Source: an uncultured Allomuricauda sp. (GTDB lineage Bacteria > Bacteroidota > Bacteroidia > Flavobacteriales > Flavobacteriaceae). From it: a stretch of DNA of 59,139 nucleotides. The DNA lies in NCBI GenBank assembly GCA_937899065.1, contig CALBPG010000256.1, positions 1 through 59,139 of the forward strand, given 5' to 3'. Position 1 is the first letter of the stretch; each line of letters begins with the position of its first letter. Below are positions 26,347-33,969 of this stretch, in pieces. The notes below the pieces were generated by a model that made no database searches, was not told where the DNA came from, and saw only the letters and a program-made list of their open reading frames with translations. The position numbers were made by a program, and so were the translations under genes.

Positions 26347-27055
26347 CTGGAATGTTTTGAAGCTTGGGGGTTTAGTGGTGTTGACGGCGGCAATGTTCGG
26401 GTTTTCCGAAATCCGAAACCAACGTCGGCAAATTGAGCAGTCTGAAATTAACTTTTTGGGCGACAATGACTTATACCTCACTGAAGCCTCAGTTAATAAA
26501 TTGTTAATACAAAATTATGGGCCCATAAAAAATAGGCCCAAAGAAGAAGTAGTTTTGAATACCATAGAGCAGGTAATTCAATCCAACGATATGGTCAAAA
26601 ACGCCCAAGTCTATCTCACCATAGATGGCCGGCTTGTTTCAAATATAGTTCAGCGAAAACCTATTGGAAGAATTGAATCCGCCTCCAAGTTTTACTTGGA
26701 TGACGAAGGTAAACGCATGCCGCTTTCAAAGCATCACTCGGCAAGGGTGCCCATTATCACCGGTGCGGTAACGGGTAAGTCCTTGGAGGATGCTTATGTG
26801 ATTTTGGAGTATATCAATAATGATGAGTTTCTCCGAAAAAACGTCATTGGCATTCATGTGGTAAATGAAGGAGATTACCAGTTGCGATTTCGACTGGAGA
26901 ATTTTGTTGTCAATTTGGGTGGAGTGGACAATTTGAATGAAAAGTTCAAAAATTTTATGGCTTTTTACGCGAAAGCAGCCAGAGACAACTCTTTGGAAAA
27001 TTACGCGGTAGTCAGTTTAGAGTTTAACAATCAGGTGGTGTGCACCAAAATTTAA
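26336..27055 (+). CDS. ftsQ: Cell division protein FtsQ
   Basis: 239 residues: short N-terminus, one transmembrane helix (about 9-24, LGGLVVLTAAMFGFSEI), then a POTRA-like region (about 35-110, with VNKLLIQNYGPIKN and IEQVIQSNDMVKNAQVYL) and a beta domain with RKPIGRI and FYLDDEGKRMPLS. This is the FtsQ architecture; it recruits the FtsL/FtsB pair at midcell. The gene sits between murC and ftsA, overlapping murC by 11 bases and ending four bases before ftsA. Confidence 0.92.
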   Translation: MQVNWNVLKLGGLVVLTAAMFGFSEIRNQRRQIEQSEINFLGDNDLYLTEASVNKLLIQNYGPIKNRPKEEVVLNTIEQVIQSNDMVKNAQVYLTIDGRLVSNIVQRKPIGRIESASKFYLDDEGKRMPLSKHHSARVPIITGAVTGKSLEDAYVILEYINNDEFLRKNVIGIHVVNEGDYQLRFRLENFVVNLGGVDNLNEKFKNFMAFYAKAARDNSLENYAVVSLEFNNQVVCTKI

Positions 27056-27059
27056 AAGT

Positions 27060-28394
27060 ATGGAACAAGGGAATTATTCTGTAGGATTAGACATTGGAAC
27101 AACGAAAATCGTAGCCATCATTGGTAAGGAAAACGAGTATGGCAAAATTGAAGTGCTCGGTACCGGAAAATCAAAAAGCCTTGGGGTACACCGTGGGGTG
27201 GTCAACAACATTACCCAGACTATTTCGTCCATTCAACAAGCCGTGGAACAGGCGGAGTTGAATGCTGGATTGAAAATTGGTTCTGTAGTGGTCGGTATTG
27301 CCGGACAGCACATCCGCAGTTTGCAACACAGCGATTACATCACACGAAGCGATTCGGAAGAGGTGATTTGCGATGATGATTTGGACAAGCTTTGCAATCA
27401 AGTATATAAACTGGTGATGCTTCCCGGGGAAGAAATCATTCACGTGTTGCCGCAAGAATACAAAGTAGACGGGCAATCCGAAATCAAGGAACCCCGCGGG
27501 ATGTACGGGGGTCGCTTGGAAGCCAACTTCCATGTGGTAGTGGGTCAGGTTTCCTCCATCAAAAATATTGGACGTTGCATCAAAAGTGCAGGGTTGGATT
27601 TGGGTAACATCACTTTAGAACCTCTTGCTTCCGCGGAAGCGGTGCTAAGCCAAGAAGAAAAAGAAGCGGGTGTTGCTTTGATTGATATAGGAGGTGGAAC
27701 TACAGACTTGGCCATCTTTAAAGATGGGATTATTCGCCACACGGCTGTGATTCCTTTTGGCGGTAATGTGATTACCGAAGACATCAAAGAAGGCTGCTCG
27801 ATCATCGAGAAGCAAGCAGAACTCTTGAAAATGAAGTTCGGTTCCGCTTGGCCTGGTGAAAACAAAGACAATGAAATTGTATCCATTCCTGGATTGCGTG
27901 GTCGCGAGCCGAAGGAAATCACACTGAAAAACCTATCCAAAATCATTCATGCCCGTGTGGTTGAAATCGTGGAGCAGGTTTATGTGGAAATCAAAAACTA
28001 CGGTCATGAAGAGCAAAAGAAAAAACTTATTGCGGGCATTGTGCTCACAGGAGGTGGAAGCCAATTGAAGCACTTAAAGCAGTTGGTGGAATACATCACG
28101 GGCATGGACACCCGTATCGGCTATCCGAACGAGCACTTGGCTGGTGATTCAGATGATGAGATTGCAAGTCCCTTATATGCTACGGCGGTTGGTTTGTTGA
28201 TGAACGCCATCCAAAACGATACAAAAGAAAATATGCCCCTAGAGGCAGAAACGGTGATGACCGAACAAGAAGAGGTATTGATGGGTCAAGAGACTACATC
28301 AAATGTGAACGCTGGAATGGTGCGCACCGAGCGCAAATCCATTTTTGATAAATGGTCCGAAAAGTTGAAAGACTTTTTAGATAACGCAGAATAA
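27060..28394 (+). CDS. ftsA: Cell division protein FtsA
   Basis: Actin-like ATPase that tethers FtsZ to the membrane. 444 residues with the phosphate-1 loop VGLDIGTTKIVAIIG (about 8-22), the SHS2-containing 1C domain (about 85-165), phosphate-2 motif VALIDIGGGTTDLAIFK (about 201-217), and LTGGGSQLKHL (about 328-338). The C-terminal helix (FDKWSEKLKDFLDNAE) is amphipathic and would be the membrane-targeting sequence. ftsZ follows after 36 bases. Confidence 0.96.
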   Translation: MEQGNYSVGLDIGTTKIVAIIGKENEYGKIEVLGTGKSKSLGVHRGVVNNITQTISSIQQAVEQAELNAGLKIGSVVVGIAGQHIRSLQHSDYITRSDSEEVICDDDLDKLCNQVYKLVMLPGEEIIHVLPQEYKVDGQSEIKEPRGMYGGRLEANFHVVVGQVSSIKNIGRCIKSAGLDLGNITLEPLASAEAVLSQEEKEAGVALIDIGGGTTDLAIFKDGIIRHTAVIPFGGNVITEDIKEGCSIIEKQAELLKMKFGSAWPGENKDNEIVSIPGLRGREPKEITLKNLSKIIHARVVEIVEQVYVEIKNYGHEEQKKKLIAGIVLTGGGSQLKHLKQLVEYITGMDTRIGYPNEHLAGDSDDEIASPLYATAVGLLMNAIQNDTKENMPLEAETVMTEQEEVLMGQETTSNVNAGMVRTERKSIFDKWSEKLKDFLDNAE

Positions 28395-28430
28395 AAAACC
28401 CATACAACACAATAAAGAAATACAGGCAGC

Positions 28431-30398
28431 ATGAGTAAAAACACGGAATTCGAGAATATCGATTTTGATTTACCCAAAAATAAGAGCAACGTTATCAAGG
28501 TCATAGGTGTCGGTGGCGGCGGAAGCAACGCCATCAACCACATGTTTATGGCCGGCATTAACGGTGTAGACTTTGTGATATGCAATACCGATGCCCAAGC
28601 CCTTCAGAACAGTTCAGTTCCCAATAAAATTCAATTGGGGGTTTCGTTAACAGAAGGATTAGGCGCTGGTGCAAACCCTGAAGTAGGGGAACAAGCCGCT
28701 TTGGAAAGTATGGAAGACATTAAAGGGATGTTGGAACATACCACTAAAATGGTCTTTATCACTGCCGGCATGGGTGGTGGAACGGGAACGGGTGCTGCTC
28801 CTGTTATCGCCAAATTGGCTCGTGAAATGGACATTCTTACGGTAGGTATCGTGACGATTCCTTTTCAGTTTGAAGGGGCCATGCGAAACAAGCAAGCCCA
28901 ATTGGGTATTGAAAAGCTGCGTTCCAATGTGGATTCTTTGATTGTTATCAATAACAACAAACTACGTGAGGTATATGGCAACCTTGGCTTTAAAGCTGGT
29001 TTCTCCAAGGCAGATGAAGTCTTGGCCACAGCAGCTCGAGGTATTGCCGAAGTAATTACACACCACTACACACAAAACATTGACCTTCGTGACGCCAAAA
29101 CGGTATTGTCCGATAGTGGTACGGCTATTATGGGTTCTGCAACGGCTTCTGGTTCGGCACGTGCAAGCGAGGCGATTTCAAAAGCTTTGGACTCTCCATT
29201 GTTGAATGACAACAAAATCAATGGGGCCAAAAATGTATTGCTGTTGATTGTTTCCGGAACACAGGAAATTACTATTGACGAGATTGGCGAAATCAATGAC
29301 CATATTCAAATTGAAGCAGGTCACGGTGCCAACATCATTATGGGTGTGGGTGAAGATGACGATTTGGGAGATGCTATTGCGGTTACGGTTATCGCTACCG
29401 GATTCCATGTGGACCAACAAGACGAAATCGTAAATACCGAAACCAAAAAGGTGTTTTACACTTTAGAAGATGAGCAAACCGCGGAGCAAGAGCTTTCCAC
29501 AGACGCGACTACCGTTCAGGAAATCAAAGTGCAACCCGTGGAGGAAGAACCTCAGGTGGTGCGTCATACTTTGGAAATGGAAGACCCTACTCCAGAGCCA
29601 CCAGTGGCAGAAGTACAGGCACCTGAATCAGATTTGATTTCAACTTCAAAATATATTCGAAACTTCAATGTGTTTTATGAGGAAGTAGTTCCGGAACGTG
29701 TGGAGGAAGATTTCATCATCATTGAAGCCAAGAAAATCATTAACGATATTGAGGTGGTAGACCCAGAGGTGGTTTCTCCTATAGCGGAAGAAGACCAGTT
29801 TACGCTGACGTTTGACCTCCCTATCGTTGAAAACACCCCAAAGCAAGAAGAAAACACTTTGACCTTTGATTTGGAGGCGGATGTGATGGACATGGAAGTG
29901 AAAGACTATGTAGAAGTAAGTCCGGTGTTGGAATTCAACAAAGAAGGCGAAACCCGATACAATTTGGAAGAGTACATGGAGTTGGAAACCCAGTTGACGG
30001 GAGCCCAATCCAAGGCGGAAACCCATGAGCCCAAATTGGTAGAAAATGAATTGGTTTTCGAAAAGAAGACTTTGGAGGTAGAAGAAGCCACCAAAGAAGA
30101 AACGGTTGAAACCGCTCCAGAAGCGAAAATTGACCCCATGAACACTCCCATCAACGATATGTTGAAAGACCGTGCCGATGAACGTCGCCGCAAGTTGAAA
30201 AACTTCAACTATAAGTTTCAGAACAACCGGAATAGTATTGACGAAATCGAAAAGCAACCCGCGTACAAACGCCAGGGGGTTGATTTAAATGATACCCCAA
30301 AAGAGCAAAAGGTTTCGCGCACCACTTTAAGTGAAGATAGCAATGATGAAATGCAGTTGCGTTCCAATAATTCCTTCTTGCACGACAACGTAGATTAA
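28431..30398 (+). CDS. ftsZ: Cell division protein FtsZ with long acidic C-terminal extension
   Basis: Tubulin-like GTPase forming the division ring. 655 residues. The first 330 hold the GTPase core with GVGGGGSNAI (about 26-35), the tubulin signature GGGTGTGAAP (about 115-124) and NNNKLREVYGN (about 178-188). The remaining roughly 320 residues are a disordered, strongly acidic linker rich in Glu, Val and Pro, ending near DRADERRRKLKNFNYKFQNN and an acidic tail. Long C-terminal regions are usual in Bacteroidota FtsZ. It is the last gene of the dcw operon and is followed by a terminator. Confidence 0.97.
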   Translation: MSKNTEFENIDFDLPKNKSNVIKVIGVGGGGSNAINHMFMAGINGVDFVICNTDAQALQNSSVPNKIQLGVSLTEGLGAGANPEVGEQAALESMEDIKGMLEHTTKMVFITAGMGGGTGTGAAPVIAKLAREMDILTVGIVTIPFQFEGAMRNKQAQLGIEKLRSNVDSLIVINNNKLREVYGNLGFKAGFSKADEVLATAARGIAEVITHHYTQNIDLRDAKTVLSDSGTAIMGSATASGSARASEAISKALDSPLLNDNKINGAKNVLLLIVSGTQEITIDEIGEINDHIQIEAGHGANIIMGVGEDDDLGDAIAVTVIATGFHVDQQDEIVNTETKKVFYTLEDEQTAEQELSTDATTVQEIKVQPVEEEPQVVRHTLEMEDPTPEPPVAEVQAPESDLISTSKYIRNFNVFYEEVVPERVEEDFIIIEAKKIINDIEVVDPEVVSPIAEEDQFTLTFDLPIVENTPKQEENTLTFDLEADVMDMEVKDYVEVSPVLEFNKEGETRYNLEEYMELETQLTGAQSKAETHEPKLVENELVFEKKTLEVEEATKEETVETAPEAKIDPMNTPINDMLKDRADERRRKLKNFNYKFQNNRNSIDEIEKQPAYKRQGVDLNDTPKEQKVSRTTLSEDSNDEMQLRSNNSFLHDNVD

Positions 30399-30422
30399 AG
30401 CCAGTTTTGTTTTAAGTATACC

Positions 30423-30457
30423 AACCCGGAAGCCTAGTTCTTTCGGGTTATTTTTTT
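30423..30457 (+). terminator. Terminator of the dcw operon
   Basis: AACCCG (30423-30428) pairs with CGGGTT (30444-30449), an inner AA/TT extends the stem, and seven T follow at 30451-30457. It closes the mraZ-ftsZ operon; TATCTTCG at 30457-30464 is a near-consensus -7 box for the next gene. Confidence 0.75.
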
Positions 30458-30484
30458 ATCTTCGCAGCCCAAAACAAAGCAAAA

Positions 30485-30937
30485 ATGGGTTTACAGGACC
30501 AAGTAATGACGGAAATGAAGCAAGCGATGAAAGCCAAGGATACCGTGGCTTTGGAAGCGTTGCGTGCTGTAAAGTCTGCCTTGTTGATGGCCAAGACTGA
30601 AAAAGGAGCTGCTACGGAACTTTCAGAAGCTGACGAAATCAAGTTGGTGCAAAAGTTGGTGAAGCAGCGAAAGGATAGTGCTACCATTTTCACCGAGCAG
30701 GGGAGAGCTGATTTGGCCGAGCCAGAATTGGCACAAGCCGCCATCATCGAAAAGTTTTTGCCTGAGCAATTGACGGAAGAAGAAATCGAAAAAGTGGTGG
30801 TACAAACCATTGACGCTTTGGGCGCCACGGGTATGCAAGATATGGGCAAGGTGATGGGCATGGTTTCCAAGGAATTGGCAGGCCAAGCCGATGGCAAAAC
30901 TATATCGAGTATCGTGAAAGCGAAATTGAGTAGTTAA
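30485..30937 (+). CDS. GatB/YqeY domain-containing protein
   Basis: 150-residue soluble helical protein with the YqeY fold: LQDQVMTEMKQAMKAKD at the N-terminus, LRAVKSALLMAKTE, and QLTEEEIEKVVVQTIDALGATGMQDMGKVMGMV (about 98-130), which matches the C-terminal tRNA-binding domain of GatB. It may interact with tRNA or an amidotransferase, but its role is not known. It stands alone after the ftsZ terminator, the same neighbourhood as in many flavobacteria. Confidence 0.93.
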   Translation: MGLQDQVMTEMKQAMKAKDTVALEALRAVKSALLMAKTEKGAATELSEADEIKLVQKLVKQRKDSATIFTEQGRADLAEPELAQAAIIEKFLPEQLTEEEIEKVVVQTIDALGATGMQDMGKVMGMVSKELAGQADGKTISSIVKAKLSS

Positions 30938-31005
30938 GTTTAATCATACGGTAGCGACCTGACGTATAGTGGAAGGTTGGTGAATTGAGAAAACTTGGAC
31001 TTTTA

Positions 31006-31052
31006 GGCCGCGTACCTGCCCGTCCGGTCAGGCGGGGTTCAACTGGATAGAA
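31006..31052 (+). pseudogene. Fossil 5' end of tRNA-Arg, split by a palindrome
   Basis: GGCCGCGTA (31006-31014) and GTTCAACTGGATAGAA (31037-31052) are identical to the first 25 bases of the intact tRNA-Arg at 31289. Between them sits a 22-base palindromic insert at 31015-31036. The copy stops at the end of the D-arm; two bases later the GIY-YIG gene begins. It cannot fold into a tRNA. Together with the intact gene it forms a 25-base direct repeat flanking the nuclease gene. Confidence 0.85.
31015..31036. repeat. 22-base GC-rich palindromic insert in the tRNA fossil
   Basis: CCTGCC (31015-31020) pairs with GGCGGG (31031-31036) and two further pairs form in the middle, with one mismatch on each side. 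It lies exactly between tRNA positions 9 and 10 of the fossil copy and is missing from the intact gene, so it appears to be a miniature REP-like sequence that moved in after the duplication. Confidence 0.7.
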
Positions 31053-31053
31053 A

Positions 31054-31311
31054 ATGTGCGTGGTTTACGTTCTTTACAGTAAAGATTTTGATAGGTATTA
31101 TGTGGGCATGACCACAAATCTCGTTAGAAGATTGCAAGAGCATAATACCGGAAGAAACAAGTCTACAAAAGCATATATGCCTTGGCATATTGTTTATGAG
31201 AAAACTTTTACCAAGTCAACGGAAGCAAGGGCTTGGGAAAAATATTTAAAAACAGCTTCAGGAAGGCGATGGAGAAAAGAAAATATAAGGCCGCGTAGTT
31301 CAACTGGATAG
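31054..31311 (+). CDS. GIY-YIG nuclease family protein
   Basis: 85 residues. Single-domain GIY-YIG fold of the UvrC/URI type: VVYVLYS and YYVGMT stand for the GIY and YIG motifs (about 3-22), followed by the catalytic Arg in LVRRLQEHN (about 23-31) and the metal-binding Glu in STEARAWEKYLK (about 55-66). Key residues are kept, so it may be active. The gene lies between a tRNA-Arg fossil and the intact tRNA-Arg: ATG is two bases after the fossil, and the last seven codons plus the TAG stop are read inside the 5' part of the real tRNA (stop within the conserved GGATAG of the D-arm). Such free-standing nucleases are frequent in flavobacteria; their function is unknown. Confidence 0.88.
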   Translation: MCVVYVLYSKDFDRYYVGMTTNLVRRLQEHNTGRNKSTKAYMPWHIVYEKTFTKSTEARAWEKYLKTASGRRWRKENIRPRSSTG

Positions 31312-31362
31312 AATATCAGATTTCGGCTCTGAGGGTTGGGGGTTCGAATCCTCCCGCGGTCA
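31289..31362 (+). tRNA. tRNA-Arg (anticodon TCG)
   Basis: A complete cloverleaf folds by eye: acceptor GGCCGCG/CGCGGTC with discriminator A, D-stem GTTC/GAAT, anticodon stem TCAGA/TCTGA with loop TTTCGGC (anticodon TCG at 31323-31325), variable GGGTT, T-stem GGGGG/CCTCC with loop TTCGAAT. CCA is not encoded. Its first 23 bases overlap the end of the GIY-YIG gene, and a good terminator follows. Confidence 0.95.
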
Positions 31363-31373
31363 CGAATACATGG

Positions 31374-31406
31374 AAAAAGCAAGCAAAACAACAAGCTTGC
31401 TTTTTT
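31374..31406 (+). terminator. Terminator after tRNA-Arg
   Basis: AAAAAGCAAGC (31374-31384) pairs with GCTTGCTTTTT (from 31395), followed by T-run. It lies 12 bases after the tRNA. Confidence 0.85.
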
Positions 31407-31428
31407 GTTTTGTGTCTTTTTTCATTTT

Positions 31429-31464
31429 CAGCACGGAGTGCTGAGGATGCACGCAGTGAATCCT
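31429..31464. repeat. Pair of adjacent REP-like hairpins
   Basis: CAGCAC-GGA-GTGCTG at 31429-31443 is a perfect 6-bp stem with a three-base loop. Directly next to it AGGATGCAC-GCA-GTGAATCCT at 31444-31464 is a 9-bp stem with one mismatch and again a three-base loop. No T-run follows. The region lies between the tRNA terminator and the convergent hypothetical gene. Confidence 0.65.
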
Positions 31465-31510
31465 GCTTATTAATCTAAGAGCAAAACTATTTTTTGCGGC
31501 TTCGAAAAGT

Positions 31511-31933
31511 TCAAATCCGAATATTAAAATATTTGAATAGCACAGCAATCACCAATACCACTACAATCCAAAAAATAGTGCCCCAAAGTTGTGCTTCAGC
31601 CGCTTGTTTTTTCTTGGTTTCATAGCCATACTTTTCATAACGTTCAGCTTCTTCTTTGGCAAATTCCTTATTGTTAAAGGGGCCGCCGGAACTGGAATAC
31701 GGAATAAAAAACAAGGTAAGCCACTCTTCTCGAGTTAAGGGTTCATCTTTTCGTTTGGCTTGAAAATCCTTGTATTGGGTGTATTCGATTTCCAGTTTTT
31801 GCAACTCGGCTTCAGATAACGCTCTCTTGGCCAATTCAGCTTTGGCTTGTTCTACTAAATTGGTATCCTTGGAATTTCGAATGGTATCCAACAACTCAAC
31901 AGGGGTATAGCGGTATATTTTTTTATCTAACAT
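31511..31933 (-). CDS. Hypothetical tail-anchored membrane protein
   Basis: 140 residues: charged, helical soluble part (YTPVELLDTIRNSKDTNLVEQAKAELAKR, then a segment with LTREEWLTLFFIPYSSSGGPF) and one C-terminal transmembrane helix (about 119-135, GTIFWIVVVLVIAVLFKYF). No signal peptide. I do not recognise the family. It follows a secreted hypothetical protein on the same strand by 59 bases. Confidence 0.7.
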   Translation of the reverse strand: MLDKKIYRYTPVELLDTIRNSKDTNLVEQAKAELAKRALSEAELQKLEIEYTQYKDFQAKRKDEPLTREEWLTLFFIPYSSSGGPFNNKEFAKEEAERYEKYGYETKKKQAAEAQLWGTIFWIVVVLVIAVLFKYFNIRI

Positions 31934-31992
31934 TTCAAGTGTTGCCTATCTGAAAGGTATTTAAATACGGAAGGTAAAGTACAATTAAAGGT

Positions 31993-32472
31993 TTATAGAC
32001 TTTTTCGCCATTCTGCCCATCTTTTTGAAAAGGAACGCCAAAACTCATAATAATGGATTTTTTCCAAGATAAAATCTCCAAGCGTATTTTCTGCTTCGCG
32101 CAAACTTTGAAATTCCTCTTGCACCCCATCTTTTTCAATAATCAATGTGGTTGGTGTTAGGATAACAATAGAACCAAAGGATTCACCTTCTCCCGGTCCT
32201 TTGGTAATCAGAATTTCATTATTGATGATTTCATATTGAAGGGTTGGTCGGATTGAAGCACTGGTTTCATAAATGTAAATAATGGTTTCGTCAATAAAAT
32301 ATTCCTTATAATCGAGAGCTGAATTGGTAGGTTTCTGTAGTTGCCAACTTCCATAAACGTCTACCTCGTCTACCTCGTCTTCCTGTCCGTATACACTCAT
32401 TGAAACGCAGAGAAAGAGCACTGGCAGTAGCCAAGTTTTGTTAGAAAAGATGTGTGGCTGAAACCAATTCAT
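31993..32472 (-). CDS. Hypothetical secreted protein
   Basis: 159 residues with a signal peptide (about 1-29, WLLPVLFLCVSMSVYGQ) and a short acidic stretch (EDEVDEVDVYGSW). The YGSWQLQKP beginning and later alternating strands (LQYEIINNEILITKG, SIVILTPTTLIIEKDG) resemble lipocalin-like periplasmic proteins of Bacteroidota, but the match is only by eye. The C-terminus is basic (FSKRWAEWRKSL). Function unknown. Confidence 0.68.
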   Translation of the reverse strand: MNWFQPHIFSNKTWLLPVLFLCVSMSVYGQEDEVDEVDVYGSWQLQKPTNSALDYKEYFIDETIIYIYETSASIRPTLQYEIINNEILITKGPGEGESFGSIVILTPTTLIIEKDGVQEEFQSLREAENTLGDFILEKIHYYEFWRSFSKRWAEWRKSL

Positions 32473-32676
32473 AAATCGATATCAGTAAGATAGCGCTTTT
32501 TGCAAAGTACCCCCTAATTGTTGACAAACGAGAAAGCACTTTATCCTTTTCTGCATATCCTCTTAGTATTCTTAAGACAACAATCCAATTACCACATACG
32601 TGTGGTGAACCGAAACATGCAATTAATCTACATTTGAGTTTACAGCATATCCCCAAAAACCTTAAACGGATATGTT

Positions 32677-33057
32677 ATGACGTGTACCAACCTACTTTTG
32701 CAAATTGAATCCTTTTTGGATTGCCCTAAAACCAAGCGTCTCGAGCTACAATTTGCCCATTTGGATGTTTTGGTGTTTAGTCAAGGCAATTTTTTGAAAC
32801 CCATCACGTATACGAATTGTTCGGTATCGCTTTTTAAGACCCAACAACCCCATCGCCTACGCATGCGGGTGAAGCATAATTTGATGTTTTCGTTTTCCTT
32901 CGTGCTTACTGCGCCTGGCAATACGCGAAGGCTTCAAATGCCGAAACAGCTTAAAAATGGCTTCTTGAAATTTTATCCCAAACAGCTATTGTTTTACTTC
33001 ACGCTAGCCGATGCGCTGGAACATGAGGTGCAATTGGTGTATTTGTATGGGAGGTAG
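32677..33057 (+). CDS. Hypothetical protein
   Basis: 126 residues, no signal peptide and no clear membrane segment, three cysteines, basic overall and rich in Phe and Leu. I recognise no domain. It is the only plus-strand gene in a run of minus-strand small genes and has no close neighbours. Codon use looks coding, but with no recognisable family the confidence is moderate. Confidence 0.5.
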   Translation: MTCTNLLLQIESFLDCPKTKRLELQFAHLDVLVFSQGNFLKPITYTNCSVSLFKTQQPHRLRMRVKHNLMFSFSFVLTAPGNTRRLQMPKQLKNGFLKFYPKQLLFYFTLADALEHEVQLVYLYGR

Positions 33058-33109
33058 TAATTAAGAAGGTTTTTTAGAGGAGGTGGGTTTTCTGTAATAA
33101 ATGTTTGTA

Positions 33110-33406
33110 CTAAAGTAAAACACCAGATTCAGCAGCTTGGATTAAAGAGCCCAAAGTAAATTCTTTATAAATCTTCTTCTTTCTGAAAATATCTGTAAAA
33201 TCTGGTTCAGGTTTAAAATATTCACTTATCTCGAATCCTTTAGGAGTAACCTTAAATTTGTTACAGAATTTCAAGAGTATTTCATAGGCGTCATCTCCAT
33301 ATATTTTCAAATCGTCTTGAAGAGAAGTTTCTGGAGTTAATTCAAAGTCATATTCCCATTGCTCTTCGACAATGAATTCTTTAATCCTTTCAAAGATGAC
33401 TTCCAT
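33110..33406 (-). CDS. DUF1493 family protein (acyl-carrier-like fold)
   Basis: 98 residues. The pattern LTPETSLQDDLKIYGDDAYEILLKFCNKFKV (about 22-53) followed by ISEYFKPEP matches DUF1493, a family of small helical proteins with an acyl-carrier-protein-like fold that often lacks the phosphopantetheine Ser. GDDA replaces the ACP GxDSL here, so carrier activity is not expected. These proteins are often in variable regions; the partner is unknown. It is 37 bases downstream of a membrane protein gene on the same strand. Confidence 0.78.
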   Translation of the reverse strand: MEVIFERIKEFIVEEQWEYDFELTPETSLQDDLKIYGDDAYEILLKFCNKFKVTPKGFEISEYFKPEPDFTDIFRKKKIYKEFTLGSLIQAAESGVLL

Positions 33407-33443
33407 ATGGCTAGACTTTTTTACTGAATTTAAGCATCCCCAG

Positions 33444-33863
33444 CTAGTTCATAATTGTATCATACCGAGCCATTTTGATTACGGTATCAAGGTTGTGTCT
33501 TACTAATCTAAAATTAAGTTCCCCGTTATTTTTTGAAATGGAATCTCCATCTTTAATAAAATGAAATACTTCTTCCTTTTCAAAAGAGATGTCAAATCTA
33601 ACTAGTCCCCTATCAATATCCTTCACATTAATAATTTTCCGAAGATGATTCGCTGAATCTATCTTTTTCTCCAATACTACTCCCTTGAATTGCATTCCAG
33701 TATAACGTTCCACACGTTTTTTCTCACGTACAAGTTCTCTTTTCTTGACATTATTAATCTGCGAGAATTCATAAACCAAATAGAGCATGAGCATCATGGA
33801 AACTAGTATAGAGAAGCCTACCAACATTTTCCCATAATAAATGTATTTGTCGTCCTTTCTCAT
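33444..33863 (-). CDS. Hypothetical membrane-anchored protein
   Basis: 139 residues with one N-terminal transmembrane helix (about 10-31, GKMLVGFSILVSMMLMLYLVYEF) and a basic linker (KKRELVREKKRVERY), then a soluble domain of about 85 residues ending LDTVIKMARYDTIMN. No family recognised. It sits just downstream of the duplicated DUF1684 tail and upstream of the DUF1493 gene. Confidence 0.62.
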   Translation of the reverse strand: MRKDDKYIYYGKMLVGFSILVSMMLMLYLVYEFSQINNVKKRELVREKKRVERYTGMQFKGVVLEKKIDSANHLRKIINVKDIDRGLVRFDISFEKEEVFHFIKDGDSISKNNGELNFRLVRHNLDTVIKMARYDTIMN

Positions 33864-33884
33864 ATTGGTATTTAAAAAAACAAA

Positions 33885-33945
33885 CTAATGCCTCCCATAC
33901 TGCATCCCAGCCAAAATCTCGGTCTCCAAATGGTTTTCTTTAGAG
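33885..33945 (-). pseudogene. Duplicate 3' tail of the DUF1684 gene
   Basis: Bases 33888-33941 match 35401-35454, the 3' end of the DUF1684 gene, at 50 of 54 positions, and both copies run to the stop codon (TAG here, TGA in the gene). Translated, the fragment reads KENHLETEILAGMQYGRH. Upstream similarity fades into bases just after the lipoprotein stop codon, so the fragment has no start of its own. It marks one edge of a lipoprotein gene that lies between the tail copy and the complete DUF1684 gene. Confidence 0.88.
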
Positions 33946-33969
33946 TAAGGGCCTATCGCTAAATTGGGT

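Noticed and set aside
28431..30398. FtsZ fusion or frameshift because of its 655-residue length
   Set aside because: The extra half is a continuous acidic, low-complexity linker ending in a conserved basic-then-acidic tail; long linkers are normal for Bacteroidota FtsZ.
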